Notes under the pieces: generated by a model
Seen by the model: only the letters and a program-made list of their open reading frames with translations
Told to the model about the DNA's origin: nothing
Databases searched by the model: none
Source: CAIYWZ01 sp964497925
GTDB taxonomy: Bacteria > Pseudomonadota > Alphaproteobacteria > CAIYWZ01
Length of the DNA: 64,000 nucleotides
Reading direction: 5' to 3'
Assembly (NCBI GenBank): GCA_964497925.1
Contig: CAZCFE010000004.1
Span: 22,956-86,955 of the forward strand
Program-made: the position numbers and the translations under genes
Shown here: positions 1 through 7,843 of the stretch, one piece after another
Layout of the letters: each line of letters starts with the position of its first letter
How positions within the stretch are numbered: the first letter of the stretch is position 1

Positions 1-675
1 ATCGCCGCGGCTGTCTTTATTAGAATTTTTTTCCTTGATAATTTTTATGTCCCCACAGGTTCTATGATTCCAACTATTTTGATTTGGGATCATTTATTTG
101 CAACAAAATGGAATTATGGTTACAGTAAGCATGTTCTTCCTTTTTCTCCCAATATTTTCGAAGGTCGTATTTTTTACACCCCTCCAAAACGAGGTGAAAT
201 CGTTATCTTTGAAATGCCAAATGATGATAAAAGGTATGTTAAGCGTTTGATTGGCCTTCCTGGAGAAACAATTCAAATTAAAGAAGGGGTTTTGCATATT
301 AATGATGTTCCTGTTAAACTTGAAAAAGTTCAGGATTATGTGCGTCTTGATCCAAATGGAAATCCAAAAACAGCAGTTCAATATATTGAAACATTGCCAG
401 AAGGGTTAAAACACCCAATTATTCATACCATTGAAAAGAAAGAAACAAGTCATCAATACGTTGTTCCCAAAGGATATTTTTTTATGATGGGCGATAACCG
501 TGATGAATCTGGAGATTCAAGACATCAGTCACAAATGGGATATGTTCCTGAAGAATATATTAAATCAAAAGCTCAATTTGTGTGGCTTTCAACAGATGGT
601 AGCGCAAGTTGGTGGCAGGTGTGGAAATGGATTCCAGCCATTAGATGGAGCCGATTTTTTAATTGGATTAGGTAA
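1..675 (+). CDS. lepB: Signal peptidase I, 3' part (5' end outside window)
   Basis: Cleaves signal peptides from exported proteins at the periplasmic face of the inner membrane. The reading frame is open from base 1, so the gene starts upstream of the window. The serine motif PTGSMIPTI spans the first in-frame ATG at 64, so that ATG cannot be the start: it would leave out the catalytic Ser. The Lys region follows (KRYVKRLIGLPGE), then the C-terminal family box GDNRDESGDSR, giving a normal S26 catalytic layout. The first visible residues are the end of the membrane anchor. The stop lies 8 bp from the convergent stop of the eight-cysteine gene cluster. The family assignment is secure. Confidence 0.95.
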   Translation: MAAAVFIRIFFLDNFYVPTGSMIPTILIWDHLFATKWNYGYSKHVLPFSPNIFEGRIFYTPPKRGEIVIFEMPNDDKRYVKRLIGLPGETIQIKEGVLHINDVPVKLEKVQDYVRLDPNGNPKTAVQYIETLPEGLKHPIIHTIEKKETSHQYVVPKGYFFMMGDNRDESGDSRHQSQMGYVPEEYIKSKAQFVWLSTDGSASWWQVWKWIPAIRWSRFFNWIR

Positions 676-683
676 GAAGTTTT

Positions 684-1694
684 TTATTTCTTTTTCTTTT
701 TCTTCTTCTTTTTTCCTGCTTCTTGATCTGTTGATGCCGATGCTGATGCTGATGCTGATGCTGATGCTGATACCGATGCAGCTGTAGCCGCTGCTGTAGC
801 TGCGGCGTCTCCTGGAGCTGCCCCAGTCATTTCAGCTTGTGCGGCCGATACGTCACTAGTTTCTTCTGGACTAGAAGATCCAGAAGATGATGTCTTGCTG
901 GAAGAAGATTTAGACTTCCCATCATCTTTTTTGCCGCCCCCAAATAAACTTCCTATGCCCGAAGCAAGAGCGCCAACACCAGAAGCTGCGGCGCTTCCAA
1001 GCATTGCGGCTCCTGCCATATTAGGGTCCATCATTCCCATTCCTCCAGTCATCATGGGGCTGTATCCTCCTCCCCCCATTGCTGGAAAATTCTGCATAGG
1101 CGTTGAGATTGCCGCCTTTTGTTTTCCTGCCATTACGCAAGGCTCCATCATAGGGTTATTGCTGCCACAAACATCTAAGCAAATTGCTCTGTTGGTTAAA
1201 ATAGCACAATTTAAACGTGTGCAGCGTCCAGCACAAAAAAACTGCATTGCAGTTGCACATTTTTCTTTATCTTTTATAACGGAATTTCGTTTGCAACTCC
1301 ATAAAAGATCAAAGTCGATGGACTGTGAAGGTGTAGAGACTGAAGCATTTTCTCCAGATGCTCCTGAATCAGAAATTGGAGGGGGAGCATTGGGATCTGG
1401 TTTTGGAGGAATAGATGCATCTGTGCTGATGGGCATTTTAACTTCTGCATCCATGGAGCTGGGATCAATACCTGGCTTTGCAGCAGAGATAGCGGCAAGA
1501 GGTGAATTCATGGATATGCCATCACTTTTACCTTCTTCAGGTTTTGTTCCAGAGTCGATATTTGTATTGGGGTTGGTAACTCCAGTTGCTGTGGCAGCAA
1601 GTTGTCCAATCGCGGCACCAAGACCAAAAGAAGCGTAAGTCTTACCAATTATTAAAGCAAAAATTAAAATAAGATGTTTATTTTTTATCTTCAT
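684..1694 (-). CDS. Exported eight-cysteine family protein, paralogue D (336 aa)
   Basis: Function unknown. It has an N-terminal signal peptide (MKIKNKHLILIFALIIGKTYA), then a Pro/Ser-rich linker with a segment shared with paralogue A (GISMNSPLA, then SMDAEVK). A Cys module near residues 130-190 has spacing C-x11-C-x7-C-x3-C-x4-C-x8-C-x3-C-x9-C and the core GRCTRLNCAILTNR. A Met/Gly-rich stretch and a Gly/Ala hydrophobic patch ending SLFGGGKK follow. It is the longest of the four: its tail adds Ser-rich and Ala-rich sequence, an (SA)n repeat and a run of nine lysines at the C-terminus. The start codon directly follows the TAA of the upstream paralogue, which implies coupled translation. Last gene of the four-gene operon. 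Confidence 0.8.
   Translation of the reverse strand: MKIKNKHLILIFALIIGKTYASFGLGAAIGQLAATATGVTNPNTNIDSGTKPEEGKSDGISMNSPLAAISAAKPGIDPSSMDAEVKMPISTDASIPPKPDPNAPPPISDSGASGENASVSTPSQSIDFDLLWSCKRNSVIKDKEKCATAMQFFCAGRCTRLNCAILTNRAICLDVCGSNNPMMEPCVMAGKQKAAISTPMQNFPAMGGGGYSPMMTGGMGMMDPNMAGAAMLGSAAASGVGALASGIGSLFGGGKKDDGKSKSSSSKTSSSGSSSPEETSDVSAAQAEMTGAAPGDAAATAAATAASVSASASASASASASTDQEAGKKKKKKKKK
732..779 (-). repeat. Hexanucleotide tandem repeat inside paralogue D
   Basis: About seven tandem copies of a 6-bp unit (gatgct/gatgcc on the + strand) encode alternating Ser-Ala near the C-terminus. Copies in the middle are identical. A change in copy number would keep the frame, so this tract can vary length by slippage without breaking the gene. 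Confidence 0.85.
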
Positions 1695-2384
1695 TTATTT
1701 TTTCCCAAACAAACTTCCTATAGCAGAAGCGGCTACGCCTCCCATCATTGCTGCACCAGCCATGCCAGGATTGGGCATTCCCCCAGCCATCATAGGATTG
1801 TATCCTGGAGGTGGATAGCCCATCATTGGCATGTTGCTCCGGGCAAGAGCAGCAACTGCTGGAGTTCGTTTTCCTGCTTCGATACAGCCTTTCATCATGG
1901 GGTGTGATGTTCCGCATACGTCAACACAAATTTGACGGTTTGTTAAAATAGCGCAATTTAAGCGTGTGCATCTGCCTGTGCAGAAAAAATACCGTGCGGA
2001 GTCACATTTTTGTTGGTTCATATTTGGAGCTTTTGCGCAATTCCACAAAAGATCAAAATCAACTTCGCTTACCGGAGGCGGTGGTTTATCTGTTCCTGCT
2101 GTTTGAGATCCATCTGGGTTTTCAGTATTTGCAGGATCAGGTTCGGGTATTGGGGCATTTATATCTGAATCTGGAGATGTTGGATCAACCCCTAAAGGTG
2201 TTTCGCCAGAACCAGGAGAATCGGATGAAGATGCTGTCGCTTCGTTGGTATTTTCTCCTGTTGGTTGGGCTTCTGTTATTTCGTTAGCCTCAGGAGGGCT
2301 TTCTGATGGAGGGGCATCTTGGGCAAAAATCCTATAAAATTGAAGGGATATAATCAATGTTAAAAGAAGAGTTTTTTTTATCAT
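1695..2384 (-). CDS. Exported eight-cysteine family protein, paralogue C (229 aa)
   Basis: Function unknown. A signal peptide (MIKKTLLLTLIISLQFYRIFA) is followed by a Glu/Pro/Thr-rich linker. The eight-cysteine module sits near residues 110-175 with spacing C-x10-C-x7-C-x3-C-x4-C-x8-C-x3-C-x9-C and the core GRCTRLNCAILTNR. A Met/Pro/Gly-rich segment follows, then a short Gly/Ala hydrophobic patch ending in GSLFGKK at the very C-terminus. It shares PLGVDPTS in the linker with paralogue A. Its TAA abuts the ATG of paralogue D, and its own ATG abuts the TAA of paralogue B. All cysteines fall in the module, which suggests disulfides or metal binding in the envelope; this is inference. Confidence 0.8.
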   Translation of the reverse strand: MIKKTLLLTLIISLQFYRIFAQDAPPSESPPEANEITEAQPTGENTNEATASSSDSPGSGETPLGVDPTSPDSDINAPIPEPDPANTENPDGSQTAGTDKPPPPVSEVDFDLLWNCAKAPNMNQQKCDSARYFFCTGRCTRLNCAILTNRQICVDVCGTSHPMMKGCIEAGKRTPAVAALARSNMPMMGYPPPGYNPMMAGGMPNPGMAGAAMMGGVAASAIGSLFGKK

Positions 2385-2930
2385 TTAAAAAGCTTTCTTA
2401 ACTTTATCAGCAGCGCTTTTTGCAGCTTTGCTGACTTTATTTGTTGCTCCCTTTACACCGCTACTAACTTTGTTGGCTGCTCCTGTTACTCCTTTTCCTA
2501 TAGCACCTGCAGCAACTCCTACACCTCCTGCAAGAGCGGTTATGCCGCTTCCTAAAAGTCCAGCCATAGCCATCATTGAAGGGTCGTATCCTGGTGGATA
2601 CATTCCTCCCATTCCAGCATTCAAAACTCTCGGCTTGGAAAGAAATTTTGGATCACGTTTTCCAGCAAGAACACAAGGTTTAATTTCTGGGTTTTCGACG
2701 CCACAAATATCAATACAAACAGATCTATTGGTTAATATGGCGCAATTTAAACGTGTGCATCTCCCTTGACAGAAAAATAAAATTGCAGCCTCACATTGGT
2801 CTCCACCCATATCAGGATTTCTTTTACAATTCCATAAAAATTCTAAGTTAGGTGCAGGTGTTCTCGAGATAATTTGAGCTGATAGGTCTTTCCAGGTGAT
2901 AAGTAAGAATACCAAGAAAATTTTTTTCAT
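2385..2930 (-). CDS. Exported eight-cysteine family protein, paralogue B (181 aa)
   Basis: Function unknown and the shortest family member. The signal peptide (MKKIFLVFLLITWKDLSA) leads almost directly into the eight-cysteine module near residues 33-95 (spacing 10-7-3-4-8-3-9; core GRCTRLNCAILTNR), with no long linker. A Met/Gly/Pro segment and a Gly/Ala-rich hydrophobic stretch follow. The C-terminus differs from its sisters: a Lys/Ala/Val amphipathic repeat (KGVTGAANKVSSGVKGATNKVSK and on) ends in KKAF. Its ATG overlaps the TGA of paralogue A by 4 bp (ATGA). Confidence 0.8.
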   Translation of the reverse strand: MKKIFLVFLLITWKDLSAQIISRTPAPNLEFLWNCKRNPDMGGDQCEAAILFFCQGRCTRLNCAILTNRSVCIDICGVENPEIKPCVLAGKRDPKFLSKPRVLNAGMGGMYPPGYDPSMMAMAGLLGSGITALAGGVGVAAGAIGKGVTGAANKVSSGVKGATNKVSKAAKSAADKVKKAF

Positions 2931-3727
2931 CGTCTTTTCTTTCCAAATAATCCACCTATACTTGATGCAAGAGCGGGCGCGGCTGCAGCAGCAAGGCCTA
3001 CTCCCATCATAGCAGGGCTTGCTGCCATGCCCATTGCCATTGGATTCATGCCAGGAGCCATACCAGGAGCCATACCTGGAGCCATGCCAGGTGCTCCGCC
3101 AGGAGCCATGCCGGCTGTTTGAGAAGAATCATCTGCAGCAAGGGATGGATCGGGAGGCGGAGGTGCAGATGGATCAAAAGCTCCTGCAACATTCATAATT
3201 TGAGCAGGCCCCACATTCTTCTTTCCTGCGTCCACACAAGGTTGCATCATAGTTGCTTTTTCGCCGCATACATCAACACAAGTGACATAATTTGTGGGAA
3301 CAAGACAATTTAAGCGTGTGCATCTACCAGAACAAAAAAGTTGAATAGATGCCGTACATAAAGCACGGTTCATAGAAGGGTCATGTTTGCATTTCCAAAG
3401 AAGAGCAAGGTCAGGTCCGGGGGTAGAGGAGCCTCCTGTTGCTGATGTTGTGCCCACAATTGGGTCAGTACTGGGTATTTTGACTTCTGCATCCATAGAT
3501 GTAGGGTCAACTCCTAGTGGAGTTGTAGACAGACCGGCAAGAGGGGAATTCATGCTTATTCCATCTCCAGATTTTTCAGGAGCGGTTCCAGAATCTGGGT
3601 TTGCAGAAGGTGTAGGAGCGCCAGTTACAGCTGTAGTTGCGGCAGCAGCTGCTTGACCTAGAAGTCCTTCAACTCCAAAAACAGAAGATGATAAACACAT
3701 AATTAATAAAAATGCACCAGCTTTCAT
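2927..3727 (-). CDS. Exported eight-cysteine family protein, paralogue A (266 aa)
   Basis: Function unknown; first gene of the cluster. An in-frame ORF extends to 3844, but the start chosen is the ATG at 3727. AAGGG lies just upstream of it, and it begins a clean signal peptide (MKAGAFLLIMCLSSSVFG). The linker shares GISMNSPLA and SMDAEVK with paralogue D and PLGVDPTS with paralogue C. The eight-cysteine module is the most divergent (spacing 10-7-3-4-8-3-9; GRCTRLNC kept, but AILTNR replaced by LVPTNY). A repeated APGM tract, a Met/Ala hydrophobic patch and a basic end, LFGKKRR, follow. It is transcribed divergently from the flagellar operon across about 190 bp. Confidence 0.8.
   Translation of the reverse strand: MKAGAFLLIMCLSSSVFGVEGLLGQAAAAATTAVTGAPTPSANPDSGTAPEKSGDGISMNSPLAGLSTTPLGVDPTSMDAEVKIPSTDPIVGTTSATGGSSTPGPDLALLWKCKHDPSMNRALCTASIQLFCSGRCTRLNCLVPTNYVTCVDVCGEKATMMQPCVDAGKKNVGPAQIMNVAGAFDPSAPPPPDPSLAADDSSQTAGMAPGGAPGMAPGMAPGMAPGMNPMAMGMAASPAMMGVGLAAAAAPALASSIGGLFGKKRR
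3047..3112 (-). repeat. 12-bp tandem repeat encoding APGM/APGG units in paralogue A
   Basis: Near-identical 12-bp units (ggagccat[a/g]cc[a/t] on the + strand) occur about five times with small substitutions. They encode the repeated tetrapeptide A-P-G-M/G. The unit length is a multiple of three, so copy-number change stays in frame. Confidence 0.8.
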
Positions 3728-3915
3728 TTTTTTACCCTTATGATATTGACTCGTTATGCTTAAGCTAAGCCAAAAATAGGTTAAAAAAAGATTAATGGAA
3801 TATAATTCCCATTTATTTTTTAAAAAAGAGGAAAAAAATTCCATTTGTTAACCATTCTTTCATTTTTATACGGCTTTAATGTTGATAGAAAATAATAAAA
3901 ACAGGAGAAAATCTG

Positions 3916-5682
3916 GTGGATAACATTTTAGAAACCCTTAAAAAGATAGGTATGGCCCGTTTGGTTGTATTAGGGGTGATGTTAATTGCTATATTTGGAA
4001 CTGGCCTTATTATGTACAGTAAAGTATCGACTCCTTCAATGTCTTTGATATATGGAGGGATTGAAACGCAAGATGCGGCAAAGATTGTCACGAAATTAGA
4101 GTCTTTAGGGGTTCCTTTTCAATTAAGAGGGGATGGTACTCAAATTTATGTTCCATCAGATCAAGCTGCGCGAATTCGGATGCTTGTAGCAGAAGCAGGA
4201 TTGCCTGCAGGTGGAACCCCAGGGTATGAAATTCTTGATAAAACGGATAGTTTAGGTGCGACAAGTTTTTTACAAGATATTAACTACTTAAGAGCGCTTG
4301 AAGGGGAGCTTTCAAAAACAATCAAAAGCATTAATGGTGTTGTGGCTGTTAGGGTGCATTTAGTTTTGCCTAAAAAAGAACTATTTGCAAAAACAGCACA
4401 AGAGCCCAGTGCGTCAATTGTATTACGAATGGCAACGGCGCAAAGACTTAACGTTGGTCAAGTCAGAGCGATTCAGCATTTAGTTTCTTCTGCGGCGCCA
4501 GGGCTTCATCCTGAGCGTATTTCTATTGTGGATGATCATGGAACATTGCTTGCTAGAGGGTCTGAAAGAGGGATTGGATCTATGACTGGCGGTGATGATG
4601 AGCAAAATCAGATTGAGAGACGTTATTCTAAGATGGTGGAAGGGTTTTTGGAAAAATCACTTGGGTTTGGAAAAGTTCGGGTTGAAGCCAACATTGAAAT
4701 GGAACATGATAGAGTTACTGAGAATTCAGAAATTTTTGATCCAAATGGTCAAGTTGTCAGATCTACGCAAAATATTGAAGAAGGTAATAATAGCAATGAA
4801 AAAGCTGCAGAGGGGGCTGTGACTATTCAAAATGCTTTGCCTAACAATCAAACAAATGCGCCAGGATCAGATTTAAAAACATCTCAAAGTGCAAAACGTA
4901 ATGAAGAAACAGTGAATTATGAAATCTCAAAAACACTTCGTACGCAAGTGAGAGAAGGTGGAAAAGTTAAACGGATGTCGATTGCAGTTTTGGTGGATGG
5001 AACATATAAAACAGAAAACAATGTACAAGTATACGTTCCAAGGCCAAAAACTGAACTTGATCAGATTGCAATTTTAGTCAAATCTGCAGTTGGCTTTAAA
5101 GCTGAACGTGGAGATACCGTTGAAATTATCAATATGAAATTTGCTGAAATTCCTGTAATTGAAGATCAATCAAGATCAGATATGATTATGGGGCTCGAGA
5201 AACATCAATTTATCAGAATTATCGAGATTCTTTTGATTGGTATTATTAGCTTGATTGCACTCATCATGGTAATTCGTCCAATCACTCTTAAAGTTATAGA
5301 TGTTTCAAAAGAATATCTTCCTGCTCCTGCATTTTCAAATACGAATAATTATATGGGAGGAACTCCTAAATTAGCTGGAGTGTCAGGGAATGAAAATTAT
5401 TTTCAAGGAAATGGTTTTGCTGATAATCAATTTAACGATCCATCTCGAAATAAACTCACTCCTGAAACATCTGGAGAAGGAGTCCATGATTCTTCTCCTC
5501 TTAAAGATTTAGAAAAAAATCTTGAAAAAGAGCAAGGTGATGAGGTTGATGAAGAAGCGTTGATGAGAAAGATTGAAGAAAGCGTGAAAAAAGCAGATGT
5601 TGCTCATGTTGAAGAATTGATAGAGAATTATCCAACCGAGGCGCTCAATGTTATTCGTGCTTGGATGAATACAACGGAGTAG
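3916..5682 (+). CDS. fliF: Flagellar MS-ring protein FliF (588 aa)
   Basis: Forms the inner-membrane MS ring, the base of the flagellar motor. The start is a GTG at 3916 with AGGAG about 8 bp upstream. The first membrane segment lies near residues 15-34. The periplasmic ring-building domains follow, with typical family sequence (ARIRMLVAEAGLPAGGTPGYEILD; SAAPGLHPERISIVDDHG). The second membrane segment is near residues 433-457. The cytoplasmic tail ends with a stretch that would contact FliG (EELIENYPTEALNVIRAWM). Length is normal. First gene of a twelve-gene flagellar run; its TAG is directly followed by the fliG ATG. Confidence 0.97.
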   Translation: MDNILETLKKIGMARLVVLGVMLIAIFGTGLIMYSKVSTPSMSLIYGGIETQDAAKIVTKLESLGVPFQLRGDGTQIYVPSDQAARIRMLVAEAGLPAGGTPGYEILDKTDSLGATSFLQDINYLRALEGELSKTIKSINGVVAVRVHLVLPKKELFAKTAQEPSASIVLRMATAQRLNVGQVRAIQHLVSSAAPGLHPERISIVDDHGTLLARGSERGIGSMTGGDDEQNQIERRYSKMVEGFLEKSLGFGKVRVEANIEMEHDRVTENSEIFDPNGQVVRSTQNIEEGNNSNEKAAEGAVTIQNALPNNQTNAPGSDLKTSQSAKRNEETVNYEISKTLRTQVREGGKVKRMSIAVLVDGTYKTENNVQVYVPRPKTELDQIAILVKSAVGFKAERGDTVEIINMKFAEIPVIEDQSRSDMIMGLEKHQFIRIIEILLIGIISLIALIMVIRPITLKVIDVSKEYLPAPAFSNTNNYMGGTPKLAGVSGNENYFQGNGFADNQFNDPSRNKLTPETSGEGVHDSSPLKDLEKNLEKEQGDEVDEEALMRKIEESVKKADVAHVEELIENYPTEALNVIRAWMNTTE

Positions 5683-6738
5683 ATGGAAATGGCAATAGAA
5701 ACAAATCTTTCATCTGTAAGAATCGATAAAAAAGAGCAAAAAACATATGCTCAATTTAGTGGAATTGAAAAAGCAGCAAGTCTTTTACTTGCTGTCAGAC
5801 AAGATTTATCATCTAAAATTGTAGAACAATTAGAAGAGGATGAAGTTAAAGAACTTTCTCAAGTTATGGCAACACTTGGAAACGTGAAGGCAGATGCTTT
5901 AGAAGAAATTTACAGAGAATTTGCAAGGCAGATTTACTCGGCAGGCGGACTTGTTGGAACTTATGATGCTACGGAAAATCTTCTACTTAATTTTTTATCA
6001 AGAGACCAGGTCGATGGTATTATGTCTGATATTAGAGGTCCTGCTGGAAGAACTATGTGGGAAAAACTTGCGAATGTGAGTGAAGACTTCTTAGCAAATT
6101 ATTTGAAGAACGAATACCCTCAAACTGTGGCTGTAGTTTTATCAAAAATTAAGCCAGAACAAGCAGCAAGAGTTATTCCTTTGCTCCCAGAGTCTTTTGC
6201 TTTGGATGTTGTCATGCGTATGCTTAAAATGGAATCTATTCAAAGAGATGTGTTAGAAGAAGTTGAAAAAACTCTCAGAAGTGAGTTTATGAGCAATTTT
6301 GCAAGAATTCAAAAACGTGATTCTCATGAACTTATGGCTGAAATATTTAATTATTTCAATAGGAATAATGAAGCGAAGTATTTGCAAGCTTTGGAAGAAA
6401 AAGACCTTGAGGCGGCAGGAAAAGTTAAATCCTTGATGTTTGTTTTTGATGATATGACAAAAATCTCAGGAGATGGAATTCAGCTTATTATTCGAACTGT
6501 TGATAGGGTCAAACTTGCTCTTTCGCTTAAAGGTGCAAATGAAAAGGTGCGAGATTTATTCTTGAGAAATATGTCAGAAAGATCTGCAAAGCTTATGAAA
6601 GAAGAAATTCAAAACATGGGGCTTGTGCGCATAAGAGATGTGGATGAAGCTCAATCGCAGATCATAGCAAGCACAAAAGAACTTGTTCAAAGAGGACAGA
6701 TTAAATTCCATTATGGCGAAGATGAAGGGTTTGTTTGA
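5683..6738 (+). CDS. fliG: Flagellar motor switch protein FliG (351 aa)
   Basis: Rotor component between the MS ring and the C ring; its C-terminal domain receives torque from the stator. The middle domain carries the family sequence YPQTVAVVLSKIKPEQAARV. The C-terminal region carries the charged helix around FVFDDMTKISGDGIQLIIR and the segment MSERSAKLMKEEIQ. The N-terminal domain (GIEKAASLLLAV) binds FliF. Length and domain order are normal. Its ATG abuts the fliF stop, and its TGA overlaps the next ATG (TGATG), so translation is probably coupled. Confidence 0.97.
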   Translation: MEMAIETNLSSVRIDKKEQKTYAQFSGIEKAASLLLAVRQDLSSKIVEQLEEDEVKELSQVMATLGNVKADALEEIYREFARQIYSAGGLVGTYDATENLLLNFLSRDQVDGIMSDIRGPAGRTMWEKLANVSEDFLANYLKNEYPQTVAVVLSKIKPEQAARVIPLLPESFALDVVMRMLKMESIQRDVLEEVEKTLRSEFMSNFARIQKRDSHELMAEIFNYFNRNNEAKYLQALEEKDLEAAGKVKSLMFVFDDMTKISGDGIQLIIRTVDRVKLALSLKGANEKVRDLFLRNMSERSAKLMKEEIQNMGLVRIRDVDEAQSQIIASTKELVQRGQIKFHYGEDEGFV

Positions 6739-7478
6739 TGATAGAGGAAAGATTAGTTGCGCGTAAATTTCTTTTTGATTGCTCTTTTGAACCAGAAGCT
6801 TTGGCTGCTAAAGATGATGTCCAGAATATTGAAACCTATACATTGCAAGAAATTGCTCAGTTTAGAGAAAATGCTCATGAAACAGGGCATCAAACTGGTT
6901 ATCAAAAAGGATATACAGATGGCCATCAAAAAGGATGCCAAGATACGCACCCTATAAGTTTTCAAGAAGGGTATGATAAGGCTTATGGTGAAATTGAAGA
7001 AAAGGTTTCACAATCATTAAAGGATATAGAAAACAAATTATCTGCCTTGATTGTTCAAGAACAGATTTATAAAGATCAGGCCTATGAGGATACAATTATG
7101 CTTTCAAGTCATATTTTAAATAAGGTTTTTCCAAGCTTACTTGGAAAGTTTGGGCAAGAAGAAATAGTTGATTTCATCACAAAAACAATTTCTTCTATTC
7201 AAGATCCAGTTCAAATTGATATTTGGGTCAATTCTGAAATTATTGATTTTTTAGAAATAAGATTAAAAGACATTTTAAAAGACAATATGGTAAGACTAAA
7301 AATTTCAACAGAAATAGAGACGCATGATTGCATGATCGAATGGAGGACAGGCGGCAGCCAAAGGCTTTGTTCAAAACTGATGCAAGATATAGATTCTCAT
7401 CTTGACACCTTTTTATCTTCCCTTGAAAAAAGGCCAGAACAAAATAAGAAACGTAAGAAAATAATTTTGGAGAAATAA
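6738..7478 (+). CDS. fliH: Flagellar export ATPase regulator FliH (246 aa)
   Basis: Peripheral stator of the flagellar type III ATPase FliI, linking it to the C ring. The N-terminal half has the Gly-spaced repeat typical of FliH (GHQTGYQKGYTDGHQKG, later GYDKAYGE). A predominantly helical C-terminal domain follows (ILNKVFPSLL, then the conserved-type IEWRTGG near the end). Sequence conservation in this family is low, so the call rests on the Gly repeats, the size and the position between fliG and fliN. The ATG at 6738 overlaps the fliG stop; a TTG at 6735 in the same frame is less likely. Confidence 0.88.
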   Translation: MIEERLVARKFLFDCSFEPEALAAKDDVQNIETYTLQEIAQFRENAHETGHQTGYQKGYTDGHQKGCQDTHPISFQEGYDKAYGEIEEKVSQSLKDIENKLSALIVQEQIYKDQAYEDTIMLSSHILNKVFPSLLGKFGQEEIVDFITKTISSIQDPVQIDIWVNSEIIDFLEIRLKDILKDNMVRLKISTEIETHDCMIEWRTGGSQRLCSKLMQDIDSHLDTFLSSLEKRPEQNKKRKKIILEK

Positions 7479-7480
7479 AA

Positions 7481-7831
7481 ATGAGCGATGATATAAAAGA
7501 TTTTTCAAAAGAGCTTCCTAATCTTGATTCTTCTTCTCAAGAGGGATTAAAACCAGAAAAAACAGGAAACACTGCTCCTAAAGATTTGGATGCGATTTAT
7601 GATGTTTCTGTTCAGATTTCGGCCGTCTTAGGGCAAGCGAGTATGCCGGTCAATCAATTGCTTAAGCTTGGTCGTGGAGCCGTTGTTGAGCTTGATAGGA
7701 GAGTGGGCGAGGCGATCGATATTTATGTTAATAATAAACTTGTGGCAAGAGGCGAAGTGATGGTTGTGGGTGAAAATTTAGGAATCACAATGACTGAAAT
7801 TATAAAATCTGATAAACATCAAAATTTGTAA
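7481..7831 (+). CDS. fliN: Flagellar motor switch protein FliN (116 aa)
   Basis: C-ring protein that binds FliM and helps localise export chaperones. After a charged 40-residue N-terminus, the SpoA/surface-presentation fold is clear: VSVQISAVLGQASMPVNQLLKLGRGAVVELDR, then a repeat of short strands (IYVNNKLVARGEVMVVGENLGI). A GGAG Shine-Dalgarno lies about 7 bp before the ATG. It is only 2 bp from the fliH stop. Length is normal for alphaproteobacterial FliN. Confidence 0.95.
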   Translation: MSDDIKDFSKELPNLDSSSQEGLKPEKTGNTAPKDLDAIYDVSVQISAVLGQASMPVNQLLKLGRGAVVELDRRVGEAIDIYVNNKLVARGEVMVVGENLGITMTEIIKSDKHQNL

Positions 7832-7843
7832 AGGAACTGAGAA

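Noticed and set aside
732..779. CRISPR-like array in the 6-bp repeat tract
   Set aside because: Units are contiguous, without spacers, and code for Ser-Ala; it is a coding microsatellite.
895..1638. 247-codon open frame opposite paralogue D
   Set aside because: It is antisense to a gene with signal peptide, paralogues and coupled translation; the composition reflects the complementary strand.
3728..3844. In-frame extension of eight-cysteine paralogue A to 3844
   Set aside because: The extension has no Shine-Dalgarno and would place a signal peptide inside the protein; the ATG at 3727 has AAGGG and starts the signal peptide.
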